A DNA stretch of 64,000 bases, taken from positions 1,240,001-1,304,000 of the forward strand of contig CM049998.1 of the NCBI GenBank assembly GCA_016630955.3, given 5' to 3'. Shown piece by piece: positions 19,921 to 32,206 of the stretch (positions within the stretch are counted from its first letter, which is position 1; every line of letters starts with the position of its first letter). The notes beneath the pieces are model-generated. The model was not told the DNA's origin. It ran no database searches and saw nothing but the letters and a program-made list of their open reading frames with translations. This DNA is from Didymella arachidicola. Lineage: Eukaryota; Ascomycota; Dothideomycetes; Pleosporales; Didymellaceae. The position numbers and the translations under genes are program-made.

Positions 19921-20013
19921 TGTAGTGTTGAGTTATAGGGGTGCAAAGTATTGCTCAAAGAAGGTGGGGTGGCCCGTGAGCTGAACAGGCCCACGAGGTG
20001 CACGGGCACGGTA

Positions 20014-21169
20014 GTTGTCTCGTCGACCTTCTTGGCGTGGAGTAAGCAAGCATGTGCTGCGTTCCGGAGGGTTCGATGGACATAAGACTAACCGCTGACC
20101 ACGAAGTAGATCTGCTGAGACTTGCATAGATAAAAGCAAAGGCTTGCCCTGACTCTCAATTAGCGTGCGCACTCTCACATAGCGACAGGCAGATGTGCTT
20201 TCACCGCGTAACGCAAGAAAGCTTCCTCGCCAGTAGCATTGGAGCTGGAGCTAAAATCCTCCATGGCGACTAGTATAGGCCTGATGGGATGCTGATGAGC
20301 GCGCAGGCAAGTCCATCTGCGATTGGCGGGTAGCTCAAAGCTTAAAGCAAGGTGAACGTAGCTTGCACCGACAGTTCCTTGGACAGTGCATTGATGCATC
20401 ATTGTCTGTACAGATCATAAGGGGACCGGCAACAGCGGCTCCCAAGGTTGCTTATAACAGTGCTCTGGGCAATACAGTGCCCTGCGCCAAGCTCTTCACT
20501 CCTCCACCTCCTTCTCTTGTCTCCGTCTCACCCCAATACATATCAAACCCCCGGGCCTCAAACTGCTCTCATTTAGATCGAAGCAGCTGTTTAAGCTCTA
20601 GATTACCCCTAATCATATTACCAGGTATTTTCACCCCCTCGAGGCTCTTGGCTGGGTTCTGCGGTCTATATCCATCGAGAGCCAGCTTCTTCAGATTGAA
20701 CGCAAAGTGACCTCGAGATAGGTGATCCTCCTTCGCACGCGAGTCCTTTCTCTCGACACCATCTCCAAGTGCCTGCGTCGGAGTCTATTAACCTTCTTGT
20801 CTCCAGCGTAATATTACGCTTCCTTCCGCGATTCCAATGTCAAACGGAGCGTTTCAAACCGCCGTTCCAGTTTGTCGACACCCAATGACTCTTCATCAGA
20901 CCCTCGTCTCGCTACCACCGGCGTACCGGGCGTGCGCGAGGTCAACAGAGGTGTCAAAGCCAACGGCTCCTGAATCCAGACTATTAGACACTTCTAGCCT
21001 GCACAGGGTCTTATCTTATGCCTAAACGTGAACTTGTATCTGCCTGAGTATCTTATTCCAGAAACCTATCAGCCTTAGTGTTCATTGTACTTTTGTTGCC
21101 GAGGCCATACCAAGGGTCACACGTCCGACAGAAGCTCATATTTCATCTCAAGCTCCGCAACCCTCACCC
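20014..21169. other. No supported gene; possible decayed host or repeat sequence
   Basis: Short open frames on the minus strand near 20014-20100 may continue the gene fragment at 10831-11016. The rest shows no recognisable protein, RNA gene or repeat end. Confidence 0.3.
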
Positions 21170-21486
21170 CTAGTCCTCGATTGTCTCGAGTTTCTCCAGT
21201 GCCCCCTTAAGCTTTTCAAGTGCCCTGTCTTGTACACGTCGTCTCCATATTCTATGTGCCCCAAGCGCCATATTTTCCGGCATCTTCATGTCCTTGGCTC
21301 TAAATCTCTGAACTGAGCGCAATGTCTCCTACAGCACGTGCTAGCTTTACATAAGGCTGGCTCAGTGGTGCTGGTGCGTACGAGATATCTAAAGATTTCT
21401 TTGACTTCTGCTATGGGGCCTGAGCGCGGCGAGGCTGCTTGCGGGTTTATGGTAGCATCGGTTGACGTGTTGCTGAACGGAGGCAT
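21170..21486 (-). CDS. Possible small gene, 80 residues, function unknown
   Basis: ATG at 21484-21486 follows an in-frame stop and has a favourable context (CCAAAAATGCC). Exon 1 is 21382-21486. A 74-nt GT-AG intron (21308-21381) leads to exon 2, 21170-21307, ending in TAG. The sum is 243 nt. The C-terminal half is strongly basic then amphipathic (MALGAHRIWRRR, then ALEKLKGALEKLETIED), a likely helix or short coiled coil. I do not recognise the family. The model rests only on splice signals and frame. Confidence 0.35.
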
Positions 21487-22181
21487 TTTTGGATCGTCGT
21501 GTTATCGGACAGTCGAATATGCGCTTGTCGACTGATGCGTCTCTGCAGTTGTATAATCCTCCAAAGGCAGTGTTGCAGGATTGAGGTCAGTTTTGGATGC
21601 ATCTGGATTCACTGCCAGGCATACGACCAAGCTCAGGTCGAACGCAGGATCTTATTTACATTGCAGGGCACCCTCCGTGGCGATGTCTGACTTCCGACAC
21701 AGTGTAGTGGGCTCTCCTAATATTCTCATTACTTGTTCGGAAACCTTTTCATGCCCGTGGTCTAAGTTGCAAACGAAGATATCTACAGCTCCGGCTGGGA
21801 ATCCAACAAAGCCAACATCGGACGCGGGATCTTGTCTCTACTCCGTGAATTCACGTTTGGCAGTTCCAGAATTATCGTGCGCATTTGAGACACCTATTGG
21901 TATTTTGTATTGACGTTGCGTCCTGTAGACTTCTAGTGGTCGAGGCAATCCACTCACGCATATTCCACAAGACTGATGAGCTCCGAGGTGTCAGATGAAG
22001 CAAACGCCTTGCTGATCAATTCCTGGTCTGTAATACTCGTACATCGCGTAAGAAATTTCTGGATATCGCCTGTACATGCATGTCCCATTGCCCTCAACGC
22101 CATAAGCCAATTCCATGCTGTGGTTGCTGCTTGCATCCAGATAAACCCGTTTGTCTCGTTGACAAGTGCCTTCTCAGTCAC
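21487..22181. other. No supported gene between the small ORF and MOB1
   Basis: The minus strand contains several protein-like open stretches: 75 codons in frame directly after the MOB1 stop (21954-22181), and segments near 21640-21850 with two loosely similar blocks. Stops and the lack of valid introns prevent a gene model. It may be the MOB1 3' UTR followed by decayed sequence. Confidence 0.3.
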
Positions 22182-23523
22182 CTAGTCGCTCCTCAACATG
22201 CTCTCCACAAGATCGCCTAGCGGCCCCCAGAAGTCCTTGCTGCCGTTCGCCAGGCCATGCTCGTCGATGAACAGCACATAGTGCTTGAAGCTGGTGTTGA
22301 GGTGGGGCTCTAGTCCAAGCTCGATGATGACGGGGTAGTGGTGGCAGTAGATATGCGCATAGACGCGGTACAGGCGCTTGAACATGTTGCGGATCAGAGA
22401 GGGGAAGGTCTTTGGAAATGGCACGCCAATGCGGCTCGGGAACATTTGCTCGTTGTCGACGTTGGACTGAACCCATGCCATTAGGTGCTCAATGTACTGG
22501 GGAGCGGGCATCTTGGTAGGTCGCTTGTAGTTCTCGCTGTCTTGCCAGAGGTACTCAAACCTGAACACTGTTAGACGGCGTTGCCGAGAGATACACCTCT
22601 TGGCCTACTCGTCTGTCGCCTTCATCTCAGGACAGCTCTGTGGTGAGCAGAACTCGGTGATGGAGCCATAGAGCAGATTGATCTGGTTGTAGAAGTCGAC
22701 GACTGGACATGGATTAGCCACGCTTCAAATTTGTGCGGACATGCTTACTGTTGACGGCGAGCCATTCGTCCTTGTCTTCGCCCTCGGGAAGCTTTACAGC
22801 CTTCCTCAAACTGCCACTGCCGAGTGTTGCCTCCGCGTACTGCTTCAGCTGCCAGCTGCTTGTGCCTCGATTCGACTTCTGGGGCTTGAATGGCGCACGG
22901 GTGCGTGGGTTACTAAAAAGAGAAGAAAGTAAGTCAGGGCTCGCAAAATAACCGTTGTTGCGTGGTGGATGTGGTAGTGGCCGCGGTGCAGGTTTCACGT
23001 TATTGCGACTCTTCTGTGCGTGTTGCTGATGTCCAGAGTCCAGAGCTGAGGTTCTTGTGGGCTCGTCTTGGGTAGCTGCGTTGCTGCTATTTGGCAAGAG
23101 ATTGTACGAGTGGTCGGCGGGCGGGCGCATATGATTGTCCTGGCGTTCTGGCTGCTTGTGAGACTGCTTGAGTGGCGTTCGGCCTCGCGCGTCAAGCCCT
23201 CGATCTTCAGCCAGCGCCCTTGTGAGCGCATTGCCTGATTGCGGCAGCCGCAGCGCCTCTCCTAGCCTCTGCAGCGGGCTTTTGTATGTGTCTTTCGGCA
23301 GCGCAAGGCCTGTGAGCATGCCCTTCTCGTCGCGGTGACACAAATCTTGTATCCATATGCCCCCAGATATGCCTTGTTCTTGGTAGTCGAGCAGGTCCAT
23401 TCGTAGGTTCATGCAGCTCTGGCTCTGGACAAACGTGGAAACGGGGGAAATGGGCTTGGGCTTTGCGGGGAACGGAATGCTGGACGGGGAAGAGACGAAC
23501 ATTGTGGTTATGAAGCCCGACAT
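22182..23523 (-). CDS. mob1: MOB1 kinase activator
   Basis: This is the Mob1/phocein family adaptor of the Hippo/SIN-MEN pathway. It binds and activates NDR/LATS-type kinases (Dbf2/Sid2 type) for septation and mitotic exit. Exons on the minus strand are 23501-23523, 22749-22912, 22609-22702 and 22182-22560, summing to 660 nt (219 residues), the usual fungal length. Family landmarks include TRAPFKPQ and [20 protein letters not shown] near the N-terminus, the zinc-binding C..C in [11 protein letters not shown], the matching HIYCHHY, and the C-terminal MLRSD. Intron 1 is long (588 nt), has the weak donor GTTCGT, is a multiple of three and is open in frame. The 23-nt first exon was chosen because it restores the conserved N-terminus (MSGFITT-INPRTRAP). 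Confidence 0.9.
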
Positions 23524-24024
23524 GGCGATGGTGCTTGTATCGTGGGTATATAGGTCAGATGTGTCGTGTGCCGTCTGTCGTCACATTCCAGTGGTCAGCT
23601 ATGAGACAATGAGGGGTAGGGCAGCAAGAATGCACGCACGTACGTAAGTGATCGGTGCAGGCACTGGCTGGGTGCGAAAGAGCGAATGTTCAAGGAGGAT
23701 CGTAACAAAGAAGGGTCGAAGGAAAAGGCGTCTTGTTGTGCTCCTAGATGTTTGCTTGTCTGGACTGTTTTGGTGTTTGGGCCCTAGTCTACTATCTGAT
23801 CTCCATCGCGACTGCCGGCACTCGGACCAATGACGCAAGCACGTGGAACTCGAAACAGACTGCACTGCATTTTTAAGGTTGCACAACGAAAATGAAGAGC
23901 AAACTTGGGAAGGTCCAAGAATTTTGAGCATCTATTTAGGGTCTAGGGATATATGTTGGCGCTGTCTATCGCGCCTTTGCCGATCCTTCAATCAAACAAC
24001 GCTCTGCTGACATTATCGGAACAA

Positions 24025-27000
24025 TCATCTGCTAAAGTATTCGTCCTGCTCGAAGTAGTCCCCGCGCTCTTTGTGGCCATTTGACTTGGCTTTCGACCCT
24101 TGTCTGCCTCTCGGGCGCTCGTCTGCGCCATCGACTGAGGTCTCGAACTCGTCCGGCTCATAATCTTGCATGCCGGTCTTGACACGCTCAAGCTGACCGC
24201 TCACATAGTGGTTGAAACGGTCCTGAATTTCCTGCTTGGCCTTGACAGCATCCTCATCAAGATAGCCAACCGAGTTCTTTCTCCTGACAGGGCTAGTAGG
24301 GCCATCCTCATCGTCGTCATCGCCACCGTAATCGCTGCGGAAACCGATACTACGGGTTGTCGAGGATCTACGGAGCTGAGAGGGCTTCTTGGGTCGAGGT
24401 CCGGTGCTAAGAACATCGTCAAAGTAGTGCGCTGCGGCTGCTGTTGGTGTACGTGGTGTTTGCGGAAGCCGGCATGTCATGCTGTGTCGTGTTAGTGGTG
24501 CATGTTTGTTGCATCAATGTCAAACTCACCCAGTGTCGTGGATCATCTTGGCAATCAAGCCAGTCCAACCACACTGATGACTCGCTCCAAGGCCGCGTCC
24601 AGAATCACCATCGAAGAACTCGTGGAACCACATGTAGTCCTTCCAGTTCGGATCGTAGTCAAGCATCTGGTTGCCGTCATTGATGGCCCTTCTACCGTCA
24701 TCACCGCGAGCGAACAGATGCTGGAGACGATGCTGGATCTCTTCGGCAACATGACCAAGGTGCATGTAGTCGCCGGAACCAACAGGGCATTCCACCTTCA
24801 GGTCGTTGCCGTAGTACAAGTGGAAGCGCTGACACGACTCAATGAGCAGAAAGTTGACAGCCAGCCAGATGGGTCCACGCCAGTTGCTGTTGCCACCGAA
24901 GAGACCGCTGTCTGAGTCACCGGGGAGATAGGCGACTTCGTAGCGCTGTCCGTTCACATCCATGGAGTAGGGGTGCTTCTTGTGGAACTTCGACAAAGAT
25001 CGAATACCGTGGTCAGCAAAGAACTCTTCCTCGTCCAGCATACGCTGCATGATGCGCTTCAGACGATCCTCGCTGACAAGAGACAGCAACATACGGTTAC
25101 CCTTACCACGCTTCTTCATTGAGGCGATGTTGCGCTGCGCTGTCTCCGGGCGATTGTGAATGAACCACTCCACACGCTTCTTGAAGCTCGGCAGCCTGTT
25201 CATGACCTCCGGCTCCACGGTAAGACAGGCGTAAAGAGGAATGAGACCGACCAGGGACCGGACTGGCATCTGATGGCTCCAGGGACCACCCCAAGAGATG
25301 GCGTCGTAGTAGAATCCGTCCTCTTCGTTCCACAATGGCTTAGACTCGCCGCCGGTGCGATACTGCATCGCATCACTGATCATGATAAAATGCTCGAAGA
25401 ACTTCGATGCCATATCTTCGTAGATGCGACGACGCTTGGCAAGTTCCAGACAGATGTTCAGCATGTTCAGGCAGTAGAAGCCCATCCATCCAGTGCTGTC
25501 AGCTTGTTCCAGAACACCACCAGTTGGCAGAGGATCTGATCGATTGAAGATACCAATGTTGTCGAGTCCGAGGAAACCGCCCTCGAAGATATTCTTTCCG
25601 TCAGCGTCCTTGCGATTGACCCACCATGTGAAGTTCAATAGCAGTTTCTGGAACACACGCTCGAGGCAGTCGTAATCCTCGCGACCGTACATCTTGCGCT
25701 CAATCTTGAATACTCGGAACAGCGCCCAGGCGTGGACGGGAGGATTCACGTCACCGAAGTTCCATTCGTACGCCGGCAGCTGTCCGTTGGGATGCATGGA
25801 CCATTCACGGGTGAATAGATCCAGCTGCTTCTTCGCGAAGTCGGGATCGATCATAGCAAGAGGAATGCAGTGAAAGGCACTGTCCCAAGCAGCAAAGAAA
25901 GGGTACTCCCATGAATCCGGCATCGACAGGATATCGTCCAGATACATGTGCTTCCACTCCTTATTTCTGATTGCCTTCCGATCTGGTGGCGGGGGAGGCA
26001 TGTTCGGGTCACCGTTCGCCCACTGATCCCAGACGAAGTGGTAGTATTGCTTGCACCAGAGCATACCGGAGAAGGCTTGACGCTGAATATTGCGCAGGTC
26101 ATCGGCCATGGGAAGGGGACTGATACGGTAATAGAACTCGTCAGCTTCAGCGCGGCGCTGCTCCATAATGTCGTCAAAAAGCTCCTCGTCAAGGAAGCCA
26201 TCATTCCTTGTTGACAACCTAAAACGAACAACAGCGCACTCGCCAGGGGGAACACCCTCATCCTCGTCGAAAGCGTACCAAGCTGCGCACTTGGTACCCA
26301 CGTTATCCGGATTAACCGCATCGGTGTTCTCGTTCACGATTCGCTCGTGAATACCGTCCTTCACATATTTTGTCTTGTTCTCGACCTTCCAAAGCTTCTT
26401 GTAGTTGGTGTCATTCTCGGTGAAAAGCAGTTCGGGCTGGACGTCGCTGCCACTCGAACCCACACCAGGGGATGGCGAGAGCTGGAAGTACCGGTCGCCG
26501 AGCTTGTAGTGCTTCGTCTGAGCTGTAGTCGGTCCCACCTTCTTGATCGAAGGCTTCTTCTTGATATCCTCGTGGCCCCAAGCCCATGTGTTCCTGAAAA
26601 AGACGTGAGGAATAATGTGGAGTGGCGCGGCGTCTGGGCCACGATTGTATGCGGTGACTCGGCAAAGCAACTCGTCCGGGTTGTCTGCCTCTTTCGCGGT
26701 TTCGATGAAAATGTCAAAGTACCGGTCGTCATCGAAGATACCTGTGTCGACAAGGTTGTACTCCTTCTCGAGTCTGTTGCGCTTTGCGTTCTCTTTGATG
26801 AGATCTTCGTAGGGGAACTTGCGCTGGGGCAACTTGTAAAGGAACTTCATGTACGAGTGCTGGGATAAAGTGAGCATTGTGCGGTGAATCAAGTGAGGAA
26901 CATACTGTTGGTGTATTGTCCAAGTGGAAGTGGGCCTCTTTGAGAGACTCGCCGTGGTTGCCCTGGGGGTTTGAGAGACCGAAGAGGCGCTCCTTGAGAA

Positions 27001-27488
27001 AGTCACTGGCCATGTCAGTTGTGTCAAGAGCGACAATAAGTAGTCTGGACATACTCCTCTCCGTTCCAAAAAGCAAAGGTGATGTTCTGGAAGCCGTGCG
27101 TGTCAGAGACACCGGCGATGCCGTCCTCGCCCCAGCGGAAGGCGCGCGACCGTGCCATGTCATGTGTGAAGTCTAAGACCAGTCAGTGGGGGATGTTGGA
27201 AAGGAGCTCAAAGATACATACGACTCCACGCATCACCATCATGACTGCGAAAACATGTTAGTATTCCAGAGTGCCAGCAGTGTCAAGGTTGCTTACGAGT
27301 AGTCTTCGCGGACTGGGAGGTGTTAGCAGAGATCATCAGACGAAAGATCGAAGTCAAGTCTGACCTGTAGCCCACTGCCTTTCGGCAACATAGGGTCCCC
27401 ACCGCTTCCAGTAAGCAGTGCGCTCGCGGTCTGCCTGGAGGCGCTTCTCCTCCTCACAGAGATACTCCTGGTTCTCAATGAGCACCAT
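24025..27488 (-). CDS. Large MGH1/GH63-type glycoside hydrolase, YMR196W-like
   Basis: It is related to yeast YMR196W and to the mannosylglycerate-hydrolase-like (alpha/alpha)6-barrel domain. The substrate is unknown. Seven exons on the minus strand: 27365-27488, 27297-27312, 27222-27244, 27055-27172, 26906-27005, 24530-26859 and 24025-24481, total 3168 nt (1055 residues). No signal peptide is visible, so a cytosolic protein is likely. The conserved start reads [21 protein letters not shown], and later blocks include NPQGNHGESLKEAHFHLDNTP, WNFGDVNPPVHAWA and GNSNWRGPIWLAVNFLL. The last exon adds an Asp-rich, probably disordered tail that follows HDTG. Exons 2 and 3 are tiny (16 and 23 nt) but give the conserved reading. 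Confidence 0.9.
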
Positions 27489-28668
27489 AGTGAAAGTGTG
27501 CCTGGGTGATGTGTGGTGTAAAAGCTATCGAGTCACCTGGCAATGAACGAAGGGTGCGGCTGGGCGCGATAGGCGGTGTCGTTGTGGATATGCAGGCAAT
27601 CGGCAATCGATTATGCAGTCAAACTGTGCAAGGGTGAAATATAGGAACAAGAACGATAGGCAGTCGGGCCAAAAACTGTGAGGCTGCAAGAGAGCGTGCC
27701 TGAAGCTCGAGACGGTGTATGAGGAGAGAAGCAAGTCAACAACACGCTGCCAGAGATTTTGGCGACGGCGCCCGACGTTTGCTTCCTGCCGCACAGCGAA
27801 CGCATTCAGGAACTCACGAGCGGAGTTTCCGCCATCGTCATTGGCCCGTGCTGTGCGGGTCGCTGCTGTCGACCATGCTGCAGCAGGGCAAGCGCCCTGT
27901 TCCGCTGCAGAGCCCAGACCGCGGAGAAGAGCCTCAATCACAGACATCACGACTCACAACGGCTTCTGTCGCAGCCGTCTCGCGCTTCTCCACATATCCT
28001 TGCGCTGTTATCTGCTGCCAGAGCGTTTTGCTGAATTGTTGAGCGCGCTTGTCGCGAAAACATCCATGACGTTGTGGCCGGACGCAGTAGCGGTTCCGAA
28101 GGTCCACCCGCGGGAAGCTTAGACGGTGTGGGCAAGTCTGGCTGGGGTGTGGAGAGTATGGAGCTGAGACAGCGCATCCATGCACACGATGGTGGGGGTG
28201 ACACTTCGACTGAGATCGTTGAGATAACCATCAACACATATCACTGTCGCGCAGTCATGTGCTTGTCTTAGCAGACCGACAGCTGGCCTTCAGCTCGTCG
28301 TGGCCTACGCGATCGATCGGTCAACAAACTCTATGCTTTTATGCTCCATTACTCGTACTGCATGTCGACAACGGCGAAGCGATTGGCCAGGACAGAAGCC
28401 TGGGCATGGCACGGGAGCGAAGCTGGACCTTGTTATGGCTGTCAGAGAGCTTGGTCGGCGTCTCAGCTTGAATCCTTCCAATACCTTGGTCTGCTGCGAA
28501 AAAGACGCCTGTTCACGTGACTTACTTGCAACTTGGAATGGGGTTGGTGTTGAATACATTCATTAAGAATTAATTCTACAAAGCCAGCTTGCGGCGCACT
28601 GGTCTACAGTTTCGAGCTTACACCCCTGAGAGCGTCTCAGTGGGTGCGTCTCGAGCGAAGTCTACCAC
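27489..28668. other. Intergenic, no supported gene
   Basis: About 1.2 kb lie between the 5' end of the GH63-like gene and the 3' end of the dienelactone hydrolase gene. It presumably holds the promoter of the former. Open frames here are short and show no family features. Confidence 0.5.
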
Positions 28669-29525
28669 TTACACGTGCTTGTGGAAGAAATCCAAGACCA
28701 GCTTGTATCCACGCTCGTACTCCTTCTTGACTTTGTCCTGCGACAAGTCTCCGCGCGCAGCCATCCAGCCGTGCACCTGGTCCGGGAACCACTCGACAAC
28801 GTTGGGAACCTTGACGCCCTTTTGCCACGCCTCGACATCGTCCTTGGGCTCCTACAAATACGGTCAGCGGAGTCCTTCAGTATACAGAGGGGGAACTCAC
28901 ATCGCCGGAAGGCAGCATAATGTAAGGAATGGTGATGCCAGGCGCATCATCCTTCGCGACCATAGCCGGGTGACAAGCAGCCGCAGCCTTGAACTTGGTG
29001 TTCTCCTGCGAGGACAGGTTGACAATCTTTCCACCCCAGCAGAAGCCAATGATAGCCCACTTCTCAATGCCCTTGCTCTTGCTGAGCTCATCGACTATCT
29101 TAGGGATGCGCGGTAGAGTCTTGGGAGGTGCAGCCGCGGTCTGGAAGAATTCGCCAAGTTTCTTCTCCTTCTCCTTGTTGTCCGGTGGGTACCAGGAGAT
29201 GTCTGCTGGTGAGCCCTCGAAAAAGTCGGGTATGAAGACCTGATACTGCTGCTCCTTGTCGGTGTAGGCGAGAATATCGGCGCCTTGGAGTGTCTGTGGG
29301 AAGAAACCGAAGATGTCGTAGACGACCAAGATTCCTGTCTTTGCATCCTTGGAGCCAGTGGCATCTGAGGGGAGGGTCAATTAAGAGTTCAAGCATGCTC
29401 TGCGCGATGGACTTACAGGTCTTCAACCCATCAGCTTGGATCCATTCGCCCTTCTCCTTGTAGGTGCCGCTGGTAACGGCAGGGGTGTTACAGCAAGCCT
29501 GGGATTGTGTGCTTTCTGTCGACAT
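28669..29525 (-). CDS. Dienelactone hydrolase family protein (AIM2-like)
   Basis: This is a soluble alpha/beta hydrolase of the DLH family, which hydrolyses lactone or ester bonds with a Cys-Asp-His triad. The natural substrate of the fungal members is mostly unknown. Exons are 29417-29525, 28901-29364 and 28669-28851 (756 nt, 251 residues), with introns of 52 and 49 nt. ATG 29523-29525 is the first in frame. The nucleophile elbow is GFCWGG (Cys about residue 150), VVYDIFGF marks the early strand, and the C-terminal VHGWMAARGD supplies the catalytic His. No signal peptide was seen. Confidence 0.9.
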
Positions 29526-29943
29526 CTTTGCGTTTTGTATCAATTCGCGCGTGGTTTTTGATGTAGCTACTGGTGAACTCGTGTGTACAATCGACGTTTG
29601 CGTAAGCTTCAAAATTGCTGTTTGAGAAGCCAATCTGGGAAGTGAAGAACGCGAAGTAGAAGTCGCCCGAGCAATCGCGCGCATTATATGGTGGAGAGGT
29701 ATTTGTCAAGGTACAACACTGATGTAGATGTGGAGCTATACCCGGAGCTACCCCACCTATGATGTCAATGTATGCAATCGAAGGACGGCAATCGTGAGCA
29801 TTCCTGAGCACCGCAAACGATCTCTGTGCAACTTCAAGTCCAAATCTGTGTTCTTTTCCGATCGCGGCTGTTATCTGGTGACCTGGTGTCGAGATTCTTG
29901 AATAAGGTACTAATCCCGCAGGACAGTCTATTCAGCTCTATGT
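29526..29943. other. Intergenic, no supported gene
   Basis: About 420 bp separate the start of the DLH gene from the end of the ankyrin-BTB gene. No motif was recognised. It would contain the DLH promoter. Confidence 0.45.
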
Positions 29944-31888
29944 CTAAGCATCTAAGTTGAGCTTCTCCAGCAAGCTATCTATCTTACCCAGCAAGATCTG
30001 GTAGTTTTGGGCATCCTGCAAAAATTCGTCGCCAACAGGCTCACCATCTAATGTGCGGATAGCGCCCGCAGCGATCTGCTGCTCGACAGGAACAGCTTGC
30101 CCCTGCCTCCTGTCCTCCAATGAAAGATTTTCTACGGGCAGTCCGAGGTCTTGCTCAGCGGCCTTGATAGCAGCTTGTTCGTCCATCATCTCGTCAAGTC
30201 CACTGTCTTCAAACCGGAGCCTGAACCTTTCTGAGAGGTAGTATCGAATATCGTCGACCAATTCGACTGTATCTGTCTCTTGACGCGCCTTGACTCTGTT
30301 GGCAGACTCTTGTACAATCTGGGCAAATTCGGGCTCGTCAATGTAGTGCTCCAGTCGGTACGCGATGTATCGTGCTGCAAACTCTTCGAGACGCTGCACT
30401 TTCGTCTCCCACCCGGCTTGAAGCACTTCGTAGATATCCACCGCTTCGTCAGCGTCTGTTTCGCCACGCGGATTGTCAGATTCCACGGCTGACTGACCGG
30501 CGCCAAGGGCAGAGATGATGATTGCAGCTCGCTGCTTCAACTTGTCGATGAACAGCATGTCTGCAGCAAACAGCACGTCAATGGCGATGTCAAGACCGAA
30601 GTCTGCGCGCTCGGTGTACATGAAGGTCAAGATTGTTTCGAGAACAGCTGGCGAGCAGTCCACAGTGACAATCTGCAGGTGAGGTGTCTCTTGGGCCTCC
30701 TTGAACTCGGAGCTGAACATGGTCAGGAAATATTCGGATCGCAAGAGCATCGCACGGTGTGCAGGGTATACAGTCGATTTGTGAGATTTGCGCTGCCGTG
30801 ATGGAGACCTCGATTGCCTTGGACCAACAGGCAGACCATTGAGCGCACCATTTGCAGTCCTTTTCACAGTCATTGATGTGTCAGACGTTTCATGCTCCTC
30901 GTCGTCATCCGCGCGTAGCAGGATGTCGGCGAAGATGGAGTTGTCGCGATCCCACTTCATGTTGTCGACCTTGTTTGTATCGATGACGCGCTTGTGCTTC
31001 ACAATGTTGTTTTGGAACCAGTCAGTCATCTGATCTCTGCCTCTGGACAGCTCGTCTGCCCTGCGCTGTCGCAGCCGCCTGCGGTCGTCGATCTCTGTAA
31101 TGTCTTCGAACAGTCTCTCGATTTCCAATTGCTTGCCGATCTTGTCGATGCCATTGAGGACTACCAGCTCTTGCTGGTCGCCCATTCCCACGAGCGCGCG
31201 CCGTATGGACACCTCTTGGAAGTAGAGGTACTGCAGCGCCATGCTCAGCGACTCGGCGGGTATCTTGTCTGGCAGCTTCCATGATGCTGTCGAGGGAGCT
31301 GCTGCGAGCTTCCTCGCAAAGTACGGCGATCGCGCGGCGAGGATAAACTTGTGGAGGTGGAAGGTCTGGTCGAACGCAGTGATGGCGATGTCTGCTGTCT
31401 TTGGTGATGGTCGTGTGAGCAGCGAAGTGATGTGCGCCGCCAGCGGTTGCAGCGGATTTGTCGATTTGGCGTAGTCATAGGACAGGAGCAGGTTGCGTAT
31501 GCGGTCGTTGAGCGCATTGTACAGGCAGCGCTCGCCCTGGAACGTGTCTCGCTCACAGAGGGCGCCGTTCTCGAGCAGCAAGCGTATGACCTCGTAGTGG
31601 CCGCACAGACTGGCCTTGGGCCGTCAGCGCGGGCTGGCAGATGTGCAGCGCGTTTATGCTTACAAGAATCAGGGGCGTGTAGTCGTATTTGTCGCGGGCG
31701 TTGATGTTGACGCCTTTGGAGATCATCTCCTGGCAGACCTTCTCGTCACCCCGCCGACAGGCCTCGCAGAACAACCTGAAGTCGTCGCTCAGGTCCAGCG
31801 GATTTTCCTCCTTCAGCTGGCCAGACGAGATGGCCTGCGCCTCGGTGGCCAGCGCCGCCTCGAGCTCGTGCTTCTTCTTGACGTCCAT
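29944..31888 (-). CDS. Ankyrin repeat and BTB/POZ domain protein
   Basis: Proteins of this layout (ABTB1 type, yeast YIL001W) act as substrate adaptors, in several species for cullin-3 ubiquitin ligases. That role is inferred here. Exons are 31664-31888 and 29944-31614 with a 49-nt intron, 1896 nt, 631 residues. The start is the MDVKKKHELEAAL ATG, since the frame upstream lacks an ATG. Ankyrin repeats cover about residues 30-115 (DYTPLILASLCGHYEVIRLLLENGA). A first BTB lies at about 130-215 (DIAITAFDQTFHLHKFILAARSPYF minus its ends) and a second at about 295-440, interrupted by a Ser/Arg linker. The start lies 318 bp from that of the divergent NIMA-like kinase. Confidence 0.88.
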
Positions 31889-32206
31889 GGTGGCGGGATG
31901 CGCGATGTGCTCGCTGCGCGCTGCACCGAACCGCCCCTCGCATCTTTTGAGCGGTGGCGTCACAGCCTCGGTGGTAAGGCGGCGAAGTGGACCCCAGCCG
32001 GGGAGCGGCCTCGTGCACTGTTACTGGGCCAACCAGGCGCCGCCAAACACGGGCCAAACATCAAAGAGCCCTCAGATGTCCTGGCACGCCCGATCGCGCA
32101 ACATCGCCGCCAACCTCGAAGCACTGCTACTAACGCCGCAGCATCTCCCCTACTACAGCTTTCGTTTTGCATGTATTCCGCGCAGTAGTAGTATCACACC
32201 GCCAGC
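31889..32206. promoter_or_regulatory. Shared promoter between the ankyrin-BTB and kinase genes
   Basis: Only 318 bp separate the two divergent ATGs, so both 5' UTRs and promoters must lie here. I see no defined motif that I would name. Confidence 0.5.

Larger units (their letters stand above)
11019..20011 (-). mobile_element. T7: DDE transposon (about 2145 bp) expanded by nested retroelements
   Basis: TA duplications lie at 11017-11018 and 20012-20013. The terminal inverted repeats of 49 bp (11019-11067 and 19963-20011) differ at one base and start CCGTGCCCGTGCACCTCGTG. On the minus strand it encodes one DDE transposase, split by an insertion of 6848 bp (11956-18803). Without the insert the element is about 2.1 kb, normal for this superfamily. 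Confidence 0.9.

Noticed and set aside
21581..21850. Two loosely similar protein-like blocks on the minus strand (DPASDVGFVGF and DPAFDLSLVVC)
   Set aside because: They are separated by stops, with no valid intron or repeat border. Too weak for a gene or duplication call.
24166..26868. Several 60-173 codon + strand frames opposite the GH63-like gene
   Set aside because: They are antisense shadows of a well-supported coding region.
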